NCBI GenBank assembly: GCA_030149325.1 | Contig: JASBRS010000023.1 | Coordinates: forward strand, 1-64,000 | Length of the DNA stretch: 64,000 bases | Direction of reading: 5' to 3' | Source of the DNA: Deinococci bacterium | Lineage (GTDB): Bacteria; Deinococcota; Deinococci; Deinococcales; Trueperaceae | Shown: positions 1-9,294 of the stretch, piece by piece | Layout: each line of letters starts with the position of its first letter | Position numbering within the stretch: the stretch's first letter is position 1 | Notes under the pieces: model-generated | Told to the model about the DNA's origin: nothing | Database searches by the model: none | Seen by the model: the letters and a program-made list of their open reading frames with translations, nothing else | Program-made: the position numbers and the translations under genes

Positions 1-484
1 TCAGCTCGTCGAGGTCCGCCAGGGTCTGGACCCTACCCTCGGCGGCCGCCACCTCCCAGGCGAGGTCCTGGTGCAGTCCGCGATACAGCTCCTCGAACGC
101 CTGCAGCGGCAGCGCGTAGCGTTGCAGCACCCACTGCAACGCCACCTCGAGGGGTTCGGACGGGTCCCCCTCGCCGGCGTAGGCGCGCTCCACGCCGGCC
201 CACCAACGCTCGAGCCGGGCGCGCGCCTCGGCGGGCGACGAGGCCGTGTCGACGGCGTCATCCCCCGTGCGGCACACGGCGTACACCGTCACGACCGCGT
301 CCCGCGATCGACGGCCGAACAGGCGCGAGGCCAGGAAGAACGTGCTCGAGTGCCGTCGGGTGACGCGACGGCAGTGCACCAGTGCCGCCCGCAGGTGGCG
401 ATCGGCGTGCCGGCGCCGGAGCCCCTGCGCGACCGGGCGAGCGCCGGCCGGCGGAGCTGCTCGATCTACGCCTCGGAGGACCAT
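1..484 (-). CDS. crtB: Phytoene synthase, 3' end outside the window
   Basis: Squalene/phytoene synthase family enzyme that condenses two geranylgeranyl-PP to phytoene, the first step of carotenoid synthesis. Only the first 161 codons are in the window; the usual length is about 290. The segment HSSTFFLASRLF (about residues 45-56) and the first Asp-rich motif DDAVD (75-79) after VYAVCRTG are typical. The second Asp motif lies off the window. The ATG at 484 is fixed by an in-frame TAG 12 nt upstream. A TAGCGT box ends 6 nt before it, so translation is probably leaderless. It lies downstream of ispG on the same strand; ispG supplies isoprenoid precursors, which fits a pigmented organism. The family call is secure; squalene synthase is a less likely alternative. 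Confidence 0.9.
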   Translation of the reverse strand, partial: MVLRGVDRAAPPAGARPVAQGLRRRHADRHLRAALVHCRRVTRRHSSTFFLASRLFGRRSRDAVVTVYAVCRTGDDAVDTASSPAEARARLERWWAGVERAYAGEGDPSEPLEVALQWVLQRYALPLQAFEELYRGLHQDLAWEVAAAEGRVQTLADLDEL

Positions 485-490
485 GACGCC

Positions 491-496
491 ACGCTA
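491..496 (-). promoter_or_regulatory. -10 box of crtB (leaderless type)
   Basis: TAGCGT on the minus strand ends 6 nt before the crtB ATG. No Shine-Dalgarno sequence is seen. Confidence 0.45.
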
Positions 497-521
497 GCGA
501 GCCCGCGCGATCGTCACTGCG

Positions 522-541
522 CGCGAGACCCAAATCTCGCG
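522..541 (-). terminator. Small hairpin between ispG and crtB
   Basis: CGCGAGA and TCTCGCG form a 7-bp stem around a 6-nt loop, 31 nt past the ispG stop. There is no U-tract, so it may be a weak terminator or a transcript-end stabiliser. Confidence 0.35.
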
Positions 542-571
542 ACCACGTCCGGGCACGCCCGCGGCGCCGAC

Positions 572-1789
572 TCAGGGTCTGCCGAAGCGCTCCTCGATGT
601 AGCTGTCCAGCATGCGGTTGAAGTCCTCGACGATGGTGTCGCCCTGCAGGGTACCGACCAGCTCGCCGTCGCGGTACACCGGCGCCCGTGGGGCCTCGCC
701 GGTCCCGGGCAGGCTGATGCCGATGTCGGCGTGCTTCGACTCGCCGGGCCCGTTCACCACGCACCCCATCACCGCCACCTTGAGCCGCTCCACCCCCGGG
801 TAGCGCTCCTGCCACTGCGGCATCTGCGCGCGCAAATAGGCCTGGATGTCGCGCGCCATCTCCTGGAACAGGCTGGAGGTGGTGCGGCCGCAGCCCGGGC
901 AGGCGGTGACGGTCGGGGCGAAGCTGCGCAGATCGAGGGCCTGCAGGATCTCCTGGGCGATCTCCACCTCGCGCTCGCGCGGCGCCCCCGGGTCGGGCGT
1001 GAGCGACACCCGGATGGTGTCGCCGATGCCGTCCGCCAGCAGCGGCACCAGCCCGGCGCTGCTCGACACCGCCCCCTTGACGCCCATCCCGGCCTCGGTC
1101 AACCCCAGGTGCAGGGGGTAGTCGCAGCGCTCGGCGAGCTTGCGGTAGACGTTCCAGAGGGCGCGCACGCCCGACACCTTGGCGCTGAGGACGATGGCGT
1201 CGTGGGGCAGGCCGCGCGCCTCGGCCAGCTCGGCCGACAGCAGCGCCGACTGGAGCATGGCCTCCACGAGCACCTCGCTGGCCTCCAGCGGGGGATCCTT
1301 GCGGGCGTTCTCGTCCATCAGCCGCGTGAGCAGGTCCTGATCGAGGGACCCCCAGTTGACGCCGATGCGCACCGGTTTGCCGTGGTCACGCGCGATGTCG
1401 ATGATGGTCGTGAAGTTGTCGTCGCGACGCTTGCCCACACCCACGTTGCCGGGGTTGATGCGGTACTTGTCGAGCAGCCGCGCGGCCGGCGGGTGCGCCG
1501 CCAGCAGCTTGTGGCCGTTGTAGTGGAAGTCGCCCACCAGGGGCACCGGCACCCCCATGTCGTCGAGCCGTTGGCGGATCTCCGGCAACGCGGCCGCCGC
1601 GGCGTCGTGGTTGACGGTGATGCGCACGATCTCGCTGCCGGCCCGCGCCAGGTCGGCGATCTGGGCGGCGGTGGCGGCGGCGTCGGCGGTATCGGTGTTC
1701 GTCATCGACTGGACCGCCACCGGGTGGTCGCCGCCGACCGGGACGGAACCGATCCAGACGGTGGGGGTGCGTCGGCGTGGGCTGCTCAC
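572..1789 (-). CDS. ispG: 4-hydroxy-3-methylbut-2-enyl diphosphate synthase
   Basis: IspG (GcpE) reductively converts methylerythritol cyclodiphosphate to HMBPP, the penultimate step of the MEP isoprenoid pathway in the cytosol. The 405-aa product has the family opening (VQSMTNTDT, about residues 27-35), the TIM-barrel domain, and the C-terminal iron-sulfur domain with cysteines near residues 297, 300 and 343 (ACPGCGRTT and GCVVNGPGE) that hold the 4Fe-4S cluster. The GTG start at 1789 follows a TACACT box by 7 nt without a Shine-Dalgarno sequence. The next gene on the strand is crtB, which uses the downstream products of this pathway. Confidence 0.97.
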   Translation of the reverse strand: MSSPRRRTPTVWIGSVPVGGDHPVAVQSMTNTDTADAAATAAQIADLARAGSEIVRITVNHDAAAAALPEIRQRLDDMGVPVPLVGDFHYNGHKLLAAHPPAARLLDKYRINPGNVGVGKRRDDNFTTIIDIARDHGKPVRIGVNWGSLDQDLLTRLMDENARKDPPLEASEVLVEAMLQSALLSAELAEARGLPHDAIVLSAKVSGVRALWNVYRKLAERCDYPLHLGLTEAGMGVKGAVSSSAGLVPLLADGIGDTIRVSLTPDPGAPREREVEIAQEILQALDLRSFAPTVTACPGCGRTTSSLFQEMARDIQAYLRAQMPQWQERYPGVERLKVAVMGCVVNGPGESKHADIGISLPGTGEAPRAPVYRDGELVGTLQGDTIVEDFNRMLDSYIEERFGRP

Positions 1790-1796
1790 GGTGCTC

Positions 1797-1802
1797 AGTG
1801 TA
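1797..1802 (-). promoter_or_regulatory. -10 box of ispG (leaderless type)
   Basis: TACACT on the minus strand lies 7 nt before the ispG GTG. Confidence 0.55.
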
Positions 1803-1856
1803 CCGGCCGTGGTGCCGCCCCGGAGGGTACGCCCGGCACCCCTGCGGGGTGCTGGC

Positions 1857-2630
1857 TCACGCCGCGTCGCCGCGGATCAGCCCGAGCACCTCCGGCAGCA
1901 GCGCGCGGGTGGTGCTGATGGCCTCGCCGCCGTGGATGGTCTCGTTCCCCGACCAGTCGCCGAAGTAGCCGCCCGCCTCGGGCAGGATCACCCCGAACGG
2001 TCCGCAGTCCCAGGCGTTCATGGCCGGGTCGAGCATCACTTCGATCCGCCCGCTCGCCACCAAGGCATGCCCGTAGGCGTCGCCCCAACCCACCCGGACG
2101 TAGCTCGCAGCCTGCAGGCGCTGCCACGCCTCGGCGCGGCCGTACTTGGCGAAGCTGCCGGGGTCGGTGCACGACACGAAGGCCCGGTCGAGCGCGGCGG
2201 TGGCGGCGACGCGGACCTGCCGCCCGTTGAGGAACGCCCCCCGGCCGCGTGCCGCGTAGAGCATCTCGTCGAGGGCCGGGAAGTACGCGGCTCCGACGTC
2301 GATCCTGCCCTCCACCTCGAGGGCGATCAAGACCGCGTAGAGCGGCACGCCGCGCACGAAGCTCTTGGTGCCGTCGATGGGATCGATCCACCAGGTGCGG
2401 CCGCTGGCCGACGGCGCGTCGCCGAACTCCTCGCCGCGCACGCCGTCCTCCGGGAAGGCGCGCTCGAGGTGATGGCGGATCGACAGCTCCGCGGCCCGGT
2501 CCGCCTCGGTCACGGGCGTGCCGTCGTCCTTGAGCTCGGCCCGCACGCCCGTCCGGAAGCTGGCCAGGGTGCGGCGGCCGGCTTCGTAGGCGGCTTCGAG
2601 GGCGACGTCGAGCGGATCGCGTTCTCCCAT
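1857..2630 (-). CDS. Inositol-monophosphatase family phosphatase, possibly HisN-type
   Basis: Mg-dependent phosphatase of the inositol monophosphatase superfamily, 257 aa. Metal-binding motifs are visible: GEE near residues 66-68, DPIDGTKSF (83-91), and the C-terminal [15 protein letters not shown]. The [15 protein letters not shown] form and length resemble the HisN-type histidinol-phosphate phosphatases. Substrate cannot be settled from sequence, and inositol-1-phosphate or a sugar phosphate is possible. I chose the ATG at 2630 because a GGAGGAG Shine-Dalgarno sequence lies just upstream; an in-frame ATG at 2648 lacks one. It is divergent from the dNTPase gene. Confidence 0.85.
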   Translation of the reverse strand: MGERDPLDVALEAAYEAGRRTLASFRTGVRAELKDDGTPVTEADRAAELSIRHHLERAFPEDGVRGEEFGDAPSASGRTWWIDPIDGTKSFVRGVPLYAVLIALEVEGRIDVGAAYFPALDEMLYAARGRGAFLNGRQVRVAATAALDRAFVSCTDPGSFAKYGRAEAWQRLQAASYVRVGWGDAYGHALVASGRIEVMLDPAMNAWDCGPFGVILPEAGGYFGDWSGNETIHGGEAISTTRALLPEVLGLIRGDAA

Positions 2631-2693
2631 GCTGCTCCTCCGGGGCACTCCTCGGCTGCCGGGGGGCCGCGGAGCGCGCTGTCAGGCGAATGC

Positions 2694-2699
2694 TACGAT
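2694..2699 (+). promoter_or_regulatory. -10 box of the dNTPase gene
   Basis: TACGAT lies 9 nt before the ATG. On the opposite strand the same 78-bp gap carries TAGCAT (2691-2696), a candidate -10 for the divergent phosphatase gene, so the two promoters would overlap. Confidence 0.5.
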
Positions 2700-2708
2700 A
2701 CCGACACC

Positions 2709-3857
2709 ATGCTGTACGAGCGAACCGAGCTCGAGGACCGCGAACGGCGGACCCTCGCCCCCTACGCCAGCCTGGCCGCCGATTCGCGAGGCCGCCTCCA
2801 CCCCGAGTCCGAGAGCCGGTTCAGGACGGCGTTCCAGAAGGACCGCGACCGCGTCATCCACACCAGCGCCTTCCGTCGCCTCGAGTACAAGACGCAGGTG
2901 TTCGTCAACACCCGCGGCGACTACTACCGCACCCGCCTGACGCACACCCTGGAGGTCGTCCAGGTCGGCAAGAGCATCGCTCGTGCGCTCGGCCTCAACG
3001 AGGATCTCACCGAGACGATCGCGCTCGCGCACGACCTCGGGCACCCCCCGTTCGGGCATGCCGGCGAGCGCACCCTCGATCGCATGGCCGAGGGCATCGG
3101 CGGTTTCGACCACAACAAGCAGAGCCTGCGCATCGTGACCGAGCTCGAGCGCCGCTACCCCGACTACCCGGGCCTCAACCTGACTTGGGAGACGCTCGAG
3201 GGCATCATGAAGCACGAGACCGAGTACGACCTCCCGGATCCCGAGTGGGAGCCCGACCGCCAGCCCTCGCTGGAGGCCCAGGTCGTCAACGTCGCCGACG
3301 AGCTGGCCTACAACGCCCACGACCTCGACGACGGTCTCCGCTCGGGGCACCTCTCGCCGCGCGAGATCGTCGAGGTCGAGATCATCGCCGAGCTCGTCGA
3401 TCGCCTGGGCATCGACGTCCAGGACTTCGCCAACACCCAGCGCTACTACCTGGTGCGCGAGCTCCTGGGCGAGGTCATCACCGACGCCGCCCTGCACACC
3501 GATGAAGTCCTCCGCGAGGCCGGCGTCAAGGGCGTCGCCGACGTCCGCAACGCTCCCACCAAGCTGGTCGCGAACTCGCCCGCCATGCGGGCCAAACTGG
3601 CGGAGCTCAAGCAGTTCCTCTACCAGCGCTTCTACTACCACTTCCGCCAGATCCGCATGACCCACAAGGCCGACGCCATCCTCGAGCGCATGTACCGCGC
3701 CTACGTCGACACCCCGACCATGCTGCCGTTCGAGGTGCAGGGGCACGCCGAGGAACTGGGACTCGAGCGTGCCGTCACCGACTACATCTCCGGGATGACC
3801 GACCGCTTCGCCGGCGAGGAGTACCGCCGGCTGTTCGACCCCGATGTCCTGACCTGA
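2709..3857 (+). CDS. dGTPase-like dNTP triphosphohydrolase
   Basis: HD-superfamily deoxyguanosinetriphosphate triphosphohydrolase-like enzyme that splits dNTPs to deoxynucleosides and triphosphate and so controls dNTP pools. The 382-aa length matches the shorter class-2 family rather than the about 505-aa E. coli Dgt. The HD metal site is clear: His79 in RLTHTLEV, then HDLGHPPFGH at 108-117, and a later D in NVADELAYNAHDLDD. The family-typical R-rich start SRFRTAFQKDRDRVIHT (36-52) is present. The ATG at 2709 sits 9 nt after a TACGAT box. Which dNTP is preferred cannot be said. Confidence 0.93.
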   Translation: MLYERTELEDRERRTLAPYASLAADSRGRLHPESESRFRTAFQKDRDRVIHTSAFRRLEYKTQVFVNTRGDYYRTRLTHTLEVVQVGKSIARALGLNEDLTETIALAHDLGHPPFGHAGERTLDRMAEGIGGFDHNKQSLRIVTELERRYPDYPGLNLTWETLEGIMKHETEYDLPDPEWEPDRQPSLEAQVVNVADELAYNAHDLDDGLRSGHLSPREIVEVEIIAELVDRLGIDVQDFANTQRYYLVRELLGEVITDAALHTDEVLREAGVKGVADVRNAPTKLVANSPAMRAKLAELKQFLYQRFYYHFRQIRMTHKADAILERMYRAYVDTPTMLPFEVQGHAEELGLERAVTDYISGMTDRFAGEEYRRLFDPDVLT

Positions 3858-3885
3858 GCCGCTGCCGGGGCGCCGCCGCGCGCGA

Positions 3886-4944
3886 TCACTGCGTGGCGCG
3901 CGCCACACCGACCAGGCTGCCGTCGTCGGGGTTGCGGAACCAGGCGACGTCGAAGCCGCCCCGCAGCACGTGGATCAGCACCCACGGGCTGGTCAGCCCC
4001 TGGGTGGTGATGGCCCCCGCCTGCGGGCCGGTGCTGGCCACATCGACGTAGAGCTCGCCGTTCTCGACACTCACGCCCCGCACCTGCAGGCCGTAGCCGC
4101 CGGTGGGCTTCTGGCCGGCGAAGGCGGCGACCACCGTCTCGCGGGAGAAGTCGACCTTCGGGACCTGCGGCACCTGCAGTTGGGACCCGTAGGCCTTGTA
4201 CCAGAGGTTGGTGAGCTGGTCCTGGCTCGTCACCAGCACGTAGCTGGGCTTGTCGAAGCCCACCGCCTGCTGTCCCTGGGCCAGCACCTCCCACGGGACC
4301 TGCTGCGCCGTCGCGGCCTGCGTCTGGGTGGTGGCGAGCTGCGTCTGGACGTAGAGGCCGGAGTGCAGGTACTCGCTGGTGCCGTTGACGCTGTGCTTGG
4401 GCAGGGCGTCGGCCGGCAGCACCGCCACCGCGAAGGGCTTGCCCGAGCTCTCCAGGGCGTTGGCGATGGCGTCGGCCTCGCGATCGGTCAGCTCCCCGAG
4501 GCCCCGCAGCCGGTTCAGCCGGGGCCGCGGCACGACGCGCTGGCGGGTGCCCGCGCGGGCGCCATCGACCAGCGTGAAGTAGTCGCCGCCGTCGTAGTAC
4601 ACCACCTGCTCGACGTCGCGCTGAGCGAACAGCTCGAGATCGGTGGTGTAGGCGATGCGCGCCACCGTCACCGCCACCGGGTCGAGCGCTCCGAGCGCGG
4701 CCTTGGCGTAGGGGGCGCCGTCGACGAGCAGACTGCCGTCCACCGCGTAGGGGAGCTTGGAGCTGCCCTCGCTCAGGGTCACCTGCTTCCCGTCGAGATC
4801 GAACGTCCTGGGCGAACCGTACAGGTAGCTCAAGCGTGCATCCTGCACGCCATAGATGTAGACGTCGTGCAGCTTCGGCTCGGTCTGGGGGGCGCAGCCT
4901 GCGAGCAGGACCAGCACCGCCAGGGCCGGCAGGGCGAAACGCAT
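3886..4944 (-). CDS. Lipoprotein with PrcB-type C-terminal domain
   Basis: Predicted 352-aa lipoprotein. The N-terminus MRFALPALAVLVLLAGC is a short signal peptide ending in a lipobox (LAGC, Cys17), so the protein should be membrane-anchored outside the cytoplasm. The last about 90 residues (around VVAAFAGQKPTGGYGLQV to FDVAWFRN) resemble the PrcB C-terminal domain, first described in a spirochaete protease complex and common in Deinococcota. The middle is not recognised and is rich in Gln/Thr near residues 205-225. The ATG at 4944 has a perfect AGGAGGT 5 nt upstream. Its role in a protease complex is only by analogy. Confidence 0.8.
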   Translation of the reverse strand: MRFALPALAVLVLLAGCAPQTEPKLHDVYIYGVQDARLSYLYGSPRTFDLDGKQVTLSEGSSKLPYAVDGSLLVDGAPYAKAALGALDPVAVTVARIAYTTDLELFAQRDVEQVVYYDGGDYFTLVDGARAGTRQRVVPRPRLNRLRGLGELTDREADAIANALESSGKPFAVAVLPADALPKHSVNGTSEYLHSGLYVQTQLATTQTQAATAQQVPWEVLAQGQQAVGFDKPSYVLVTSQDQLTNLWYKAYGSQLQVPQVPKVDFSRETVVAAFAGQKPTGGYGLQVRGVSVENGELYVDVASTGPQAGAITTQGLTSPWVLIHVLRGGFDVAWFRNPDDGSLVGVARATQ

Positions 4945-5036
4945 GCGGACCTCCTGTCGGCATGCTATCACTGTGCCGCTGAGAAGCCGCTGAGGGACGG
5001 GGGTTCGCAGCTCACGGGCGGGCGGGCGCCCCCTGC

Positions 5037-5042
5037 TATATT
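5037..5042 (+). promoter_or_regulatory. -10 box of the glycosyltransferase-oxidoreductase gene
   Basis: TATATT lies 6 nt before the GTG start at 5049; there is no Shine-Dalgarno sequence. Confidence 0.55.
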
Positions 5043-5048
5043 GCGCAT

Positions 5049-8036
5049 GTGTCGCCCGGGGCCCACCGCATCCTCCTCGTGTCGGCCTCCATCGGCGGGG
5101 GCCACGTGGCCGCGGCCCGAGCGCTGCAGGCGGCGTTCGACGAGGGTGGCGCCATCACCGATCACGTCGACCTGCTCGAGTACACCGCGGCGCCGCTCCG
5201 GCGCCTGTACCGCCAGGCCTACTTCGACCTGGTGCGCAACGCCCCCGACCTCGTCGACTGGCTCGGCCGGCGCCTCGACAAGACGCCGCGGGAGGAGAAG
5301 TCCCGTCAACAGAAGCTCCGGGCGCGGCTGTCGCGGCTGCTGAGCTACGAGCTCCCCGTCCGCATCGCCGAAGCGCGCCCCGACGTGGTGGTCTACACCC
5401 ACTTCCTGGGGCCCGAGATCCTCAGCGGCAGGGTCCGGCGCAGGGTGCCCGCCCCGCCGCAGGTCGAGGTCATCACCGACTTCTTCGCGCACAGCCTGTG
5501 GCTGCAGCCGGGGCTCCAGCGCTACTACGTGGCGACGGAGGAGGTGGCCGTGCACCTCCGGTCGAGCGGCGTGGCGGCGGAACGCATCCGCGTCACCGGC
5601 ATCCCCATCGACCCTCGCTTCGCGTCGCTCCCCGGCAAGGAGGAGGCCCGCAGGCGGCTCGAGCTCCCCGTCGACCGCGACCTGCTGGTCTTCATGGCCT
5701 CGGGCCTCGGCGCGCGTGACCTGGTCGCGCTCCTCGAGCAGCTCCGTGAGCTGCGCTGGCCCCTGCACGTCCGGGTGGTGTGCGGGCGCAGTCCCGAGCT
5801 GGTGACGGTGGCGCGCGAGGCCCTCGAGGGCTACGAGGGCCCCATCGCCTTCGACGTCGTCGGGCGGATCGACGACATGCCCCTGCTGATGGCCGCGGCC
5901 GACCTGCTCGTGGGCAAGCCGGGCGGACTCACCAGCAGCGAGGCGCTCGCCGCCGGCCTGCCGCTGGCCGTGGTTCAGCCCTACCCCCTGCAGGAGGAGG
6001 CCAACGCCAACGTCCTGCTGGAGCAGGGAGCCGCCATGCGCATCGCGCCGCTCACGACCTTCGGGCACAAGCTGCGCGGTTTCTTCGACGATCCCGAACG
6101 GCGGAGCGCCATGAGCAGGGCCGCCCGCGCCCGACGCCCCGACCCCGTGATGGTGGGACCGACCGACCGCGGCCCACGGCCGCGCCGCACCCCGTCCGGC
6201 CGGCGCCGGTGGTGGGCCCTGGCGCTGGTCCTGGCCGCCGGCCTCCTCACGCCGGCGTCGGCGCAGGGCCGTCCGCCTGCCGCGCCGCCGGTGCGCTCGG
6301 CCGTCGAGGACGCCGCCAACGGGCCCAGCCAGGGCGCCGACCTGGCCGACGTCCTCGTCATCGGATCGCAACCCGAGGCCATCGCCGCGGCCGTAGCAGC
6401 GGCCCAGCAGGGGGCGCGCACGGTGCTGCTGACGTCGGCCAGCCGCCTCGGCGGGCTGTTCGTCCTGGGCGAGCTCAACGTCCTCGACCTGCGGACCACG
6501 CCACAGCTCTACCAGCGCGGCCTGTTCCTGCGTTGGTGGCGCCGCGTCGGCGAGCGCCCCGCCTTCGACGTCGACGCCGCCGAGAAGGCGTTCGAGGCGA
6601 TGCTGTCCGAGGCGGGCGTGACGGTCGTGCGCGGCGTTCCCACGCCGGTACCGCTGCTGGACGCCGACGGCAGGCTCCTGGGAGCCCGTGCCGGGGACGT
6701 CACGGTGCTGGCGAGACAGGTGATCGACGGGGAGGGCGACGGCGACTTCGCCGCCGCGGCCGGCGCCCCCTTCAGCTTCGGCTGGTCGTCGCTCGGCGTC
6801 GACCAGCGCATGGCCGACACCCTGGTGTTCGCCGTCGACGGCGTCGACTGGCGCGCCCTCACCGCAGCCGTGCGCGGCCGTGGGCCGGCCTACGCCCACG
6901 TCCGCGACAACGTGGTGTGGGGTCCCTTCGGCGGCTACCCGGCCGCCTACCGGCCGGCCCACCCCGACCTGCGGATGCGCGGCCTCAACCTCGGCCTGGA
7001 GTCGGACGGCACGGTGCTGGTCAACGCCCTGCTCATCTACGGTGCGGATCCGCGCGACCCCGCCAGCCTGGCGGCCGCACGCCAGCGCGCCGCCGCCGAG
7101 GTGCCGGCGCTGGTGCGCTACCTCGCGCGCGGCATCCCCGGCTTCGAGCACGCCCGCCCCGGGGGCGTGGCCCCCGAGCCGTACGTGCGGGAATCCCGCC
7201 ACCTCGAAGCACAGTGCGTGCTCCACGCCCTCGACGTGCTCGACAACGTCGTCACCGACCTCGACGTGGCCGCCGGCGGCTACCCGCTGGACGTCCAGAG
7301 CTTCTCCCCTCACGACAGCGGCTTCGTCTACGGCACGCCCGACATCTACGGAGCGCGCCTGTGCATGGCAGTGGCACCGACGCCGGCACCGCTGTGGGTG
7401 GTCGGCAAGACCGCGGGCTTCGATCCCATCGCCTTCGCCAGCGCCCGCGTGGTGCCCTTCGGCATGGCGCTCGCCGAGGCGGTCGGGGTGGCCGCGGCGC
7501 GAGCGGCGGCGCAGGGACTGGACCCGGCGCAGCTCGCTGCCGACCCCGCCCAGGTCCAGGCCGTCCGCACCGTGCTCGCGGCACGCGGCGCCTTCCTGCC
7601 CCCGGTCGAGACGCGAGCCCCGGTGGGGCCGGTGGACAGCCCGTACTACGGGGCCTACCGCGTGCTCCTCAGTCGCGGCCTGGCGGTAGGCGGCTACACC
7701 AACGACCCCCACCTCGAGCAACGGGTGTCGAGCGTCAGCTTCCTCTACCTGCTGAGCAACGTCGGTCAGCGCTTCTTCGGCGACGCCGAGGTCGGGCCCG
7801 CGCTGGTCGCCCGCTACGGGACCGCCGCCGGGCCGCTGCTGCCCTTGACGGCGTTGTCCGCCGCCTACGACGCCGCCTGCATGCTGGGGGTGTGCCCTGC
7901 CGAGCCCACCTGGTCGGCCCTGCAGCGCGCCGGCCTCGCTCCCGCCGGATTCGTGCCGAGCGGTCCGCTGGATCGCGGCGAGGCGTACGCCCTGGCCGCC
8001 GGCATCGCCCGCCAGGCCGAGGCGTCGTCCCGCTAG
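5049..8036 (+). CDS. MGDG-synthase-like glycosyltransferase fused to exported FAD oxidoreductase
   Basis: One uninterrupted 995-codon frame with two unrelated parts. Residues 1-365 are a GT-B glycosyltransferase of the MGDG synthase/MurG-like family, with SASIGGGHVAAARAL (12-26) and the donor-site segment GKPGGLTSSEALAAGLP near residue 290. It probably glycosylates a membrane lipid, and its last short helix is missing. Residues about 387-408 are a basic then hydrophobic stretch ending in PASAQG that looks like a Sec or Tat signal peptide. Residues 430-995 are an FAD-dependent oxidoreductase (DVLVIGSQPEAIAAA, then GGLFVLGELNVLD), with a degenerate dinucleotide motif and an SLH-like C-terminal stretch. 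The second part may be translated separately from GTG 6147 or ATG 6150, since a signal peptide in mid-protein is unusual. The GTG start at 5049 is leaderless. Confidence 0.8.
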   Translation: MSPGAHRILLVSASIGGGHVAAARALQAAFDEGGAITDHVDLLEYTAAPLRRLYRQAYFDLVRNAPDLVDWLGRRLDKTPREEKSRQQKLRARLSRLLSYELPVRIAEARPDVVVYTHFLGPEILSGRVRRRVPAPPQVEVITDFFAHSLWLQPGLQRYYVATEEVAVHLRSSGVAAERIRVTGIPIDPRFASLPGKEEARRRLELPVDRDLLVFMASGLGARDLVALLEQLRELRWPLHVRVVCGRSPELVTVAREALEGYEGPIAFDVVGRIDDMPLLMAAADLLVGKPGGLTSSEALAAGLPLAVVQPYPLQEEANANVLLEQGAAMRIAPLTTFGHKLRGFFDDPERRSAMSRAARARRPDPVMVGPTDRGPRPRRTPSGRRRWWALALVLAAGLLTPASAQGRPPAAPPVRSAVEDAANGPSQGADLADVLVIGSQPEAIAAAVAAAQQGARTVLLTSASRLGGLFVLGELNVLDLRTTPQLYQRGLFLRWWRRVGERPAFDVDAAEKAFEAMLSEAGVTVVRGVPTPVPLLDADGRLLGARAGDVTVLARQVIDGEGDGDFAAAAGAPFSFGWSSLGVDQRMADTLVFAVDGVDWRALTAAVRGRGPAYAHVRDNVVWGPFGGYPAAYRPAHPDLRMRGLNLGLESDGTVLVNALLIYGADPRDPASLAAARQRAAAEVPALVRYLARGIPGFEHARPGGVAPEPYVRESRHLEAQCVLHALDVLDNVVTDLDVAAGGYPLDVQSFSPHDSGFVYGTPDIYGARLCMAVAPTPAPLWVVGKTAGFDPIAFASARVVPFGMALAEAVGVAAARAAAQGLDPAQLAADPAQVQAVRTVLAARGAFLPPVETRAPVGPVDSPYYGAYRVLLSRGLAVGGYTNDPHLEQRVSSVSFLYLLSNVGQRFFGDAEVGPALVARYGTAAGPLLPLTALSAAYDAACMLGVCPAEPTWSALQRAGLAPAGFVPSGPLDRGEAYALAAGIARQAEASSR

Positions 8037-8049
8037 CCTGCCTTCCGGC

Positions 8050-9294
8050 TCAGTCCGGGAGGGGCGCCCTCTCCTGCAACAGCGCGTCGATGAACTGCCG
8101 GGCGGTGCGCCCGGAGTAGCCGTTGCCCCAGTCGGCGAAGCGCACGGCACGTTCGTGCAGGTCGGGTCCGTGCACGCCGGCATCGCGTGCGAGGGCGTCG
8201 ACGATGGCCAGGTAGTCACGCTGGCCGGCGCTGGGGAAGGTGAGCGTCAGCCCGAAGCGATCGGCCAGGGCCAGGCGCTCGTTGTGGGTGTCCCAGGCGT
8301 GAACGTCGTCGTCCTCGTCGGGCTCGGGGCGATCGGAGAGACGCTCGCGGAGCAGGTGCCGGCGGTTGCTGGTGGCGTAGAGCACGACGTTCCCCGGCCG
8401 CGCCGTGAGGCTCCCCTCCAGCAGCGTCTTCAGCGGATGGTAGCGACGGTCGCCCTGCTCGAAGCTGAGGTCGTCGACGTAGAGCACGAACCGCTGCGGC
8501 CGCAGCCGCAACCGCTCGACCACCTCGGGGAGCCGCTCCAGGTCGTCGCCGGCGAGCTCGACCAGGCGCAGGCCGCGCTCCCCGTAGCGCGGCAGCAGTC
8601 CGCGGACCGCCGTCGACTTGCCGCTGCCCCGGGGACCGTAGAGAAGGACGTTGTGCGAAGGCGCCCCCGCCAGCAGCGCCTCGGTGTTGAGGTGCAGGCG
8701 GCGGAGCTGATCTTCGACCCCGACCAGCGCCTCGGCGTCGGCGACCGCGGGGTGCGCGATGCCGCGCAGCTCGCCGGACTCCCAGCGCAGCGCCGGGTAG
8801 CGCGCCGGCGCTCCGCAGCCGTCGCGCCGGTAGCGCTCGAGCAGCTCGTCGAGCACCGCCTCGGCACGTCCGCATCGGAGCACCGTGGCCAGGCTGGAGA
8901 CCGAGGCGTGCCAGGGGTCCGCGCCGGCCGGCGTCGCCAGCTCCGCGAGGGGCGGCAGGGCGCCAGCGACGGCACGCTCCGCGTCGGCGTGCCAGTCGCG
9001 CCGCAACGCCTCGGTCACCACCTCGAGATCGGCGAGGGCGCTGGCGCGGAGGCCCGCCGGGGGTCGGGGCGTCCCGGCGACGGCGTTCTCCGACTCCAGC
9101 AGGACGGACGCCACCGCCACCCCGGGGTCGGGCCAGCCCTCCTCGATCAGCGCGCGGACCACGCCGGTGTAGGCGGCCTCCACGGCCGCCGAGCCGCCGG
9201 CTGCGCCGGACCGGTGGAGGACGTCGTCGAGGCCGGCCAGGGCACGCCAACTGGCGCGCCGCTCGAGCTCGGTGAAGACCATCAGCGGCCGCAT
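8050..9294 (-). CDS. DUF815-like AAA ATPase
   Basis: A 414-aa ATP-binding protein of the DUF815-like AAA family, function unknown. The N-terminal 180 residues are helical and not recognised. The P-loop GPRGSGKST is at residues 220-228, Walker B is FVLYVDDLSF near 265, and an Asn/Arg-rich sensor (ATSNRRHLL) follows. The end, YSGRTARQFIDALL, is typical of the family. The ATG at 9294 has GAGGAGGT upstream and overlaps the end of the patatin gene by 13 bp, so the two are translationally coupled. Confidence 0.85.
   Translation of the reverse strand: MRPLMVFTELERRASWRALAGLDDVLHRSGAAGGSAAVEAAYTGVVRALIEEGWPDPGVAVASVLLESENAVAGTPRPPAGLRASALADLEVVTEALRRDWHADAERAVAGALPPLAELATPAGADPWHASVSSLATVLRCGRAEAVLDELLERYRRDGCGAPARYPALRWESGELRGIAHPAVADAEALVGVEDQLRRLHLNTEALLAGAPSHNVLLYGPRGSGKSTAVRGLLPRYGERGLRLVELAGDDLERLPEVVERLRLRPQRFVLYVDDLSFEQGDRRYHPLKTLLEGSLTARPGNVVLYATSNRRHLLRERLSDRPEPDEDDDVHAWDTHNERLALADRFGLTLTFPSAGQRDYLAIVDALARDAGVHGPDLHERAVRFADWGNGYSGRTARQFIDALLQERAPLPD

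Noticed and set aside
1-261. 86-codon minus-strand ORF at the window edge
   Set aside because: Out of frame with crtB, which covers the same bases with a recognisable family sequence.
71-1918. 615-codon plus-strand frame
   Set aside because: Shadow of crtB, ispG and the phosphatase gene, all clear on the other strand.
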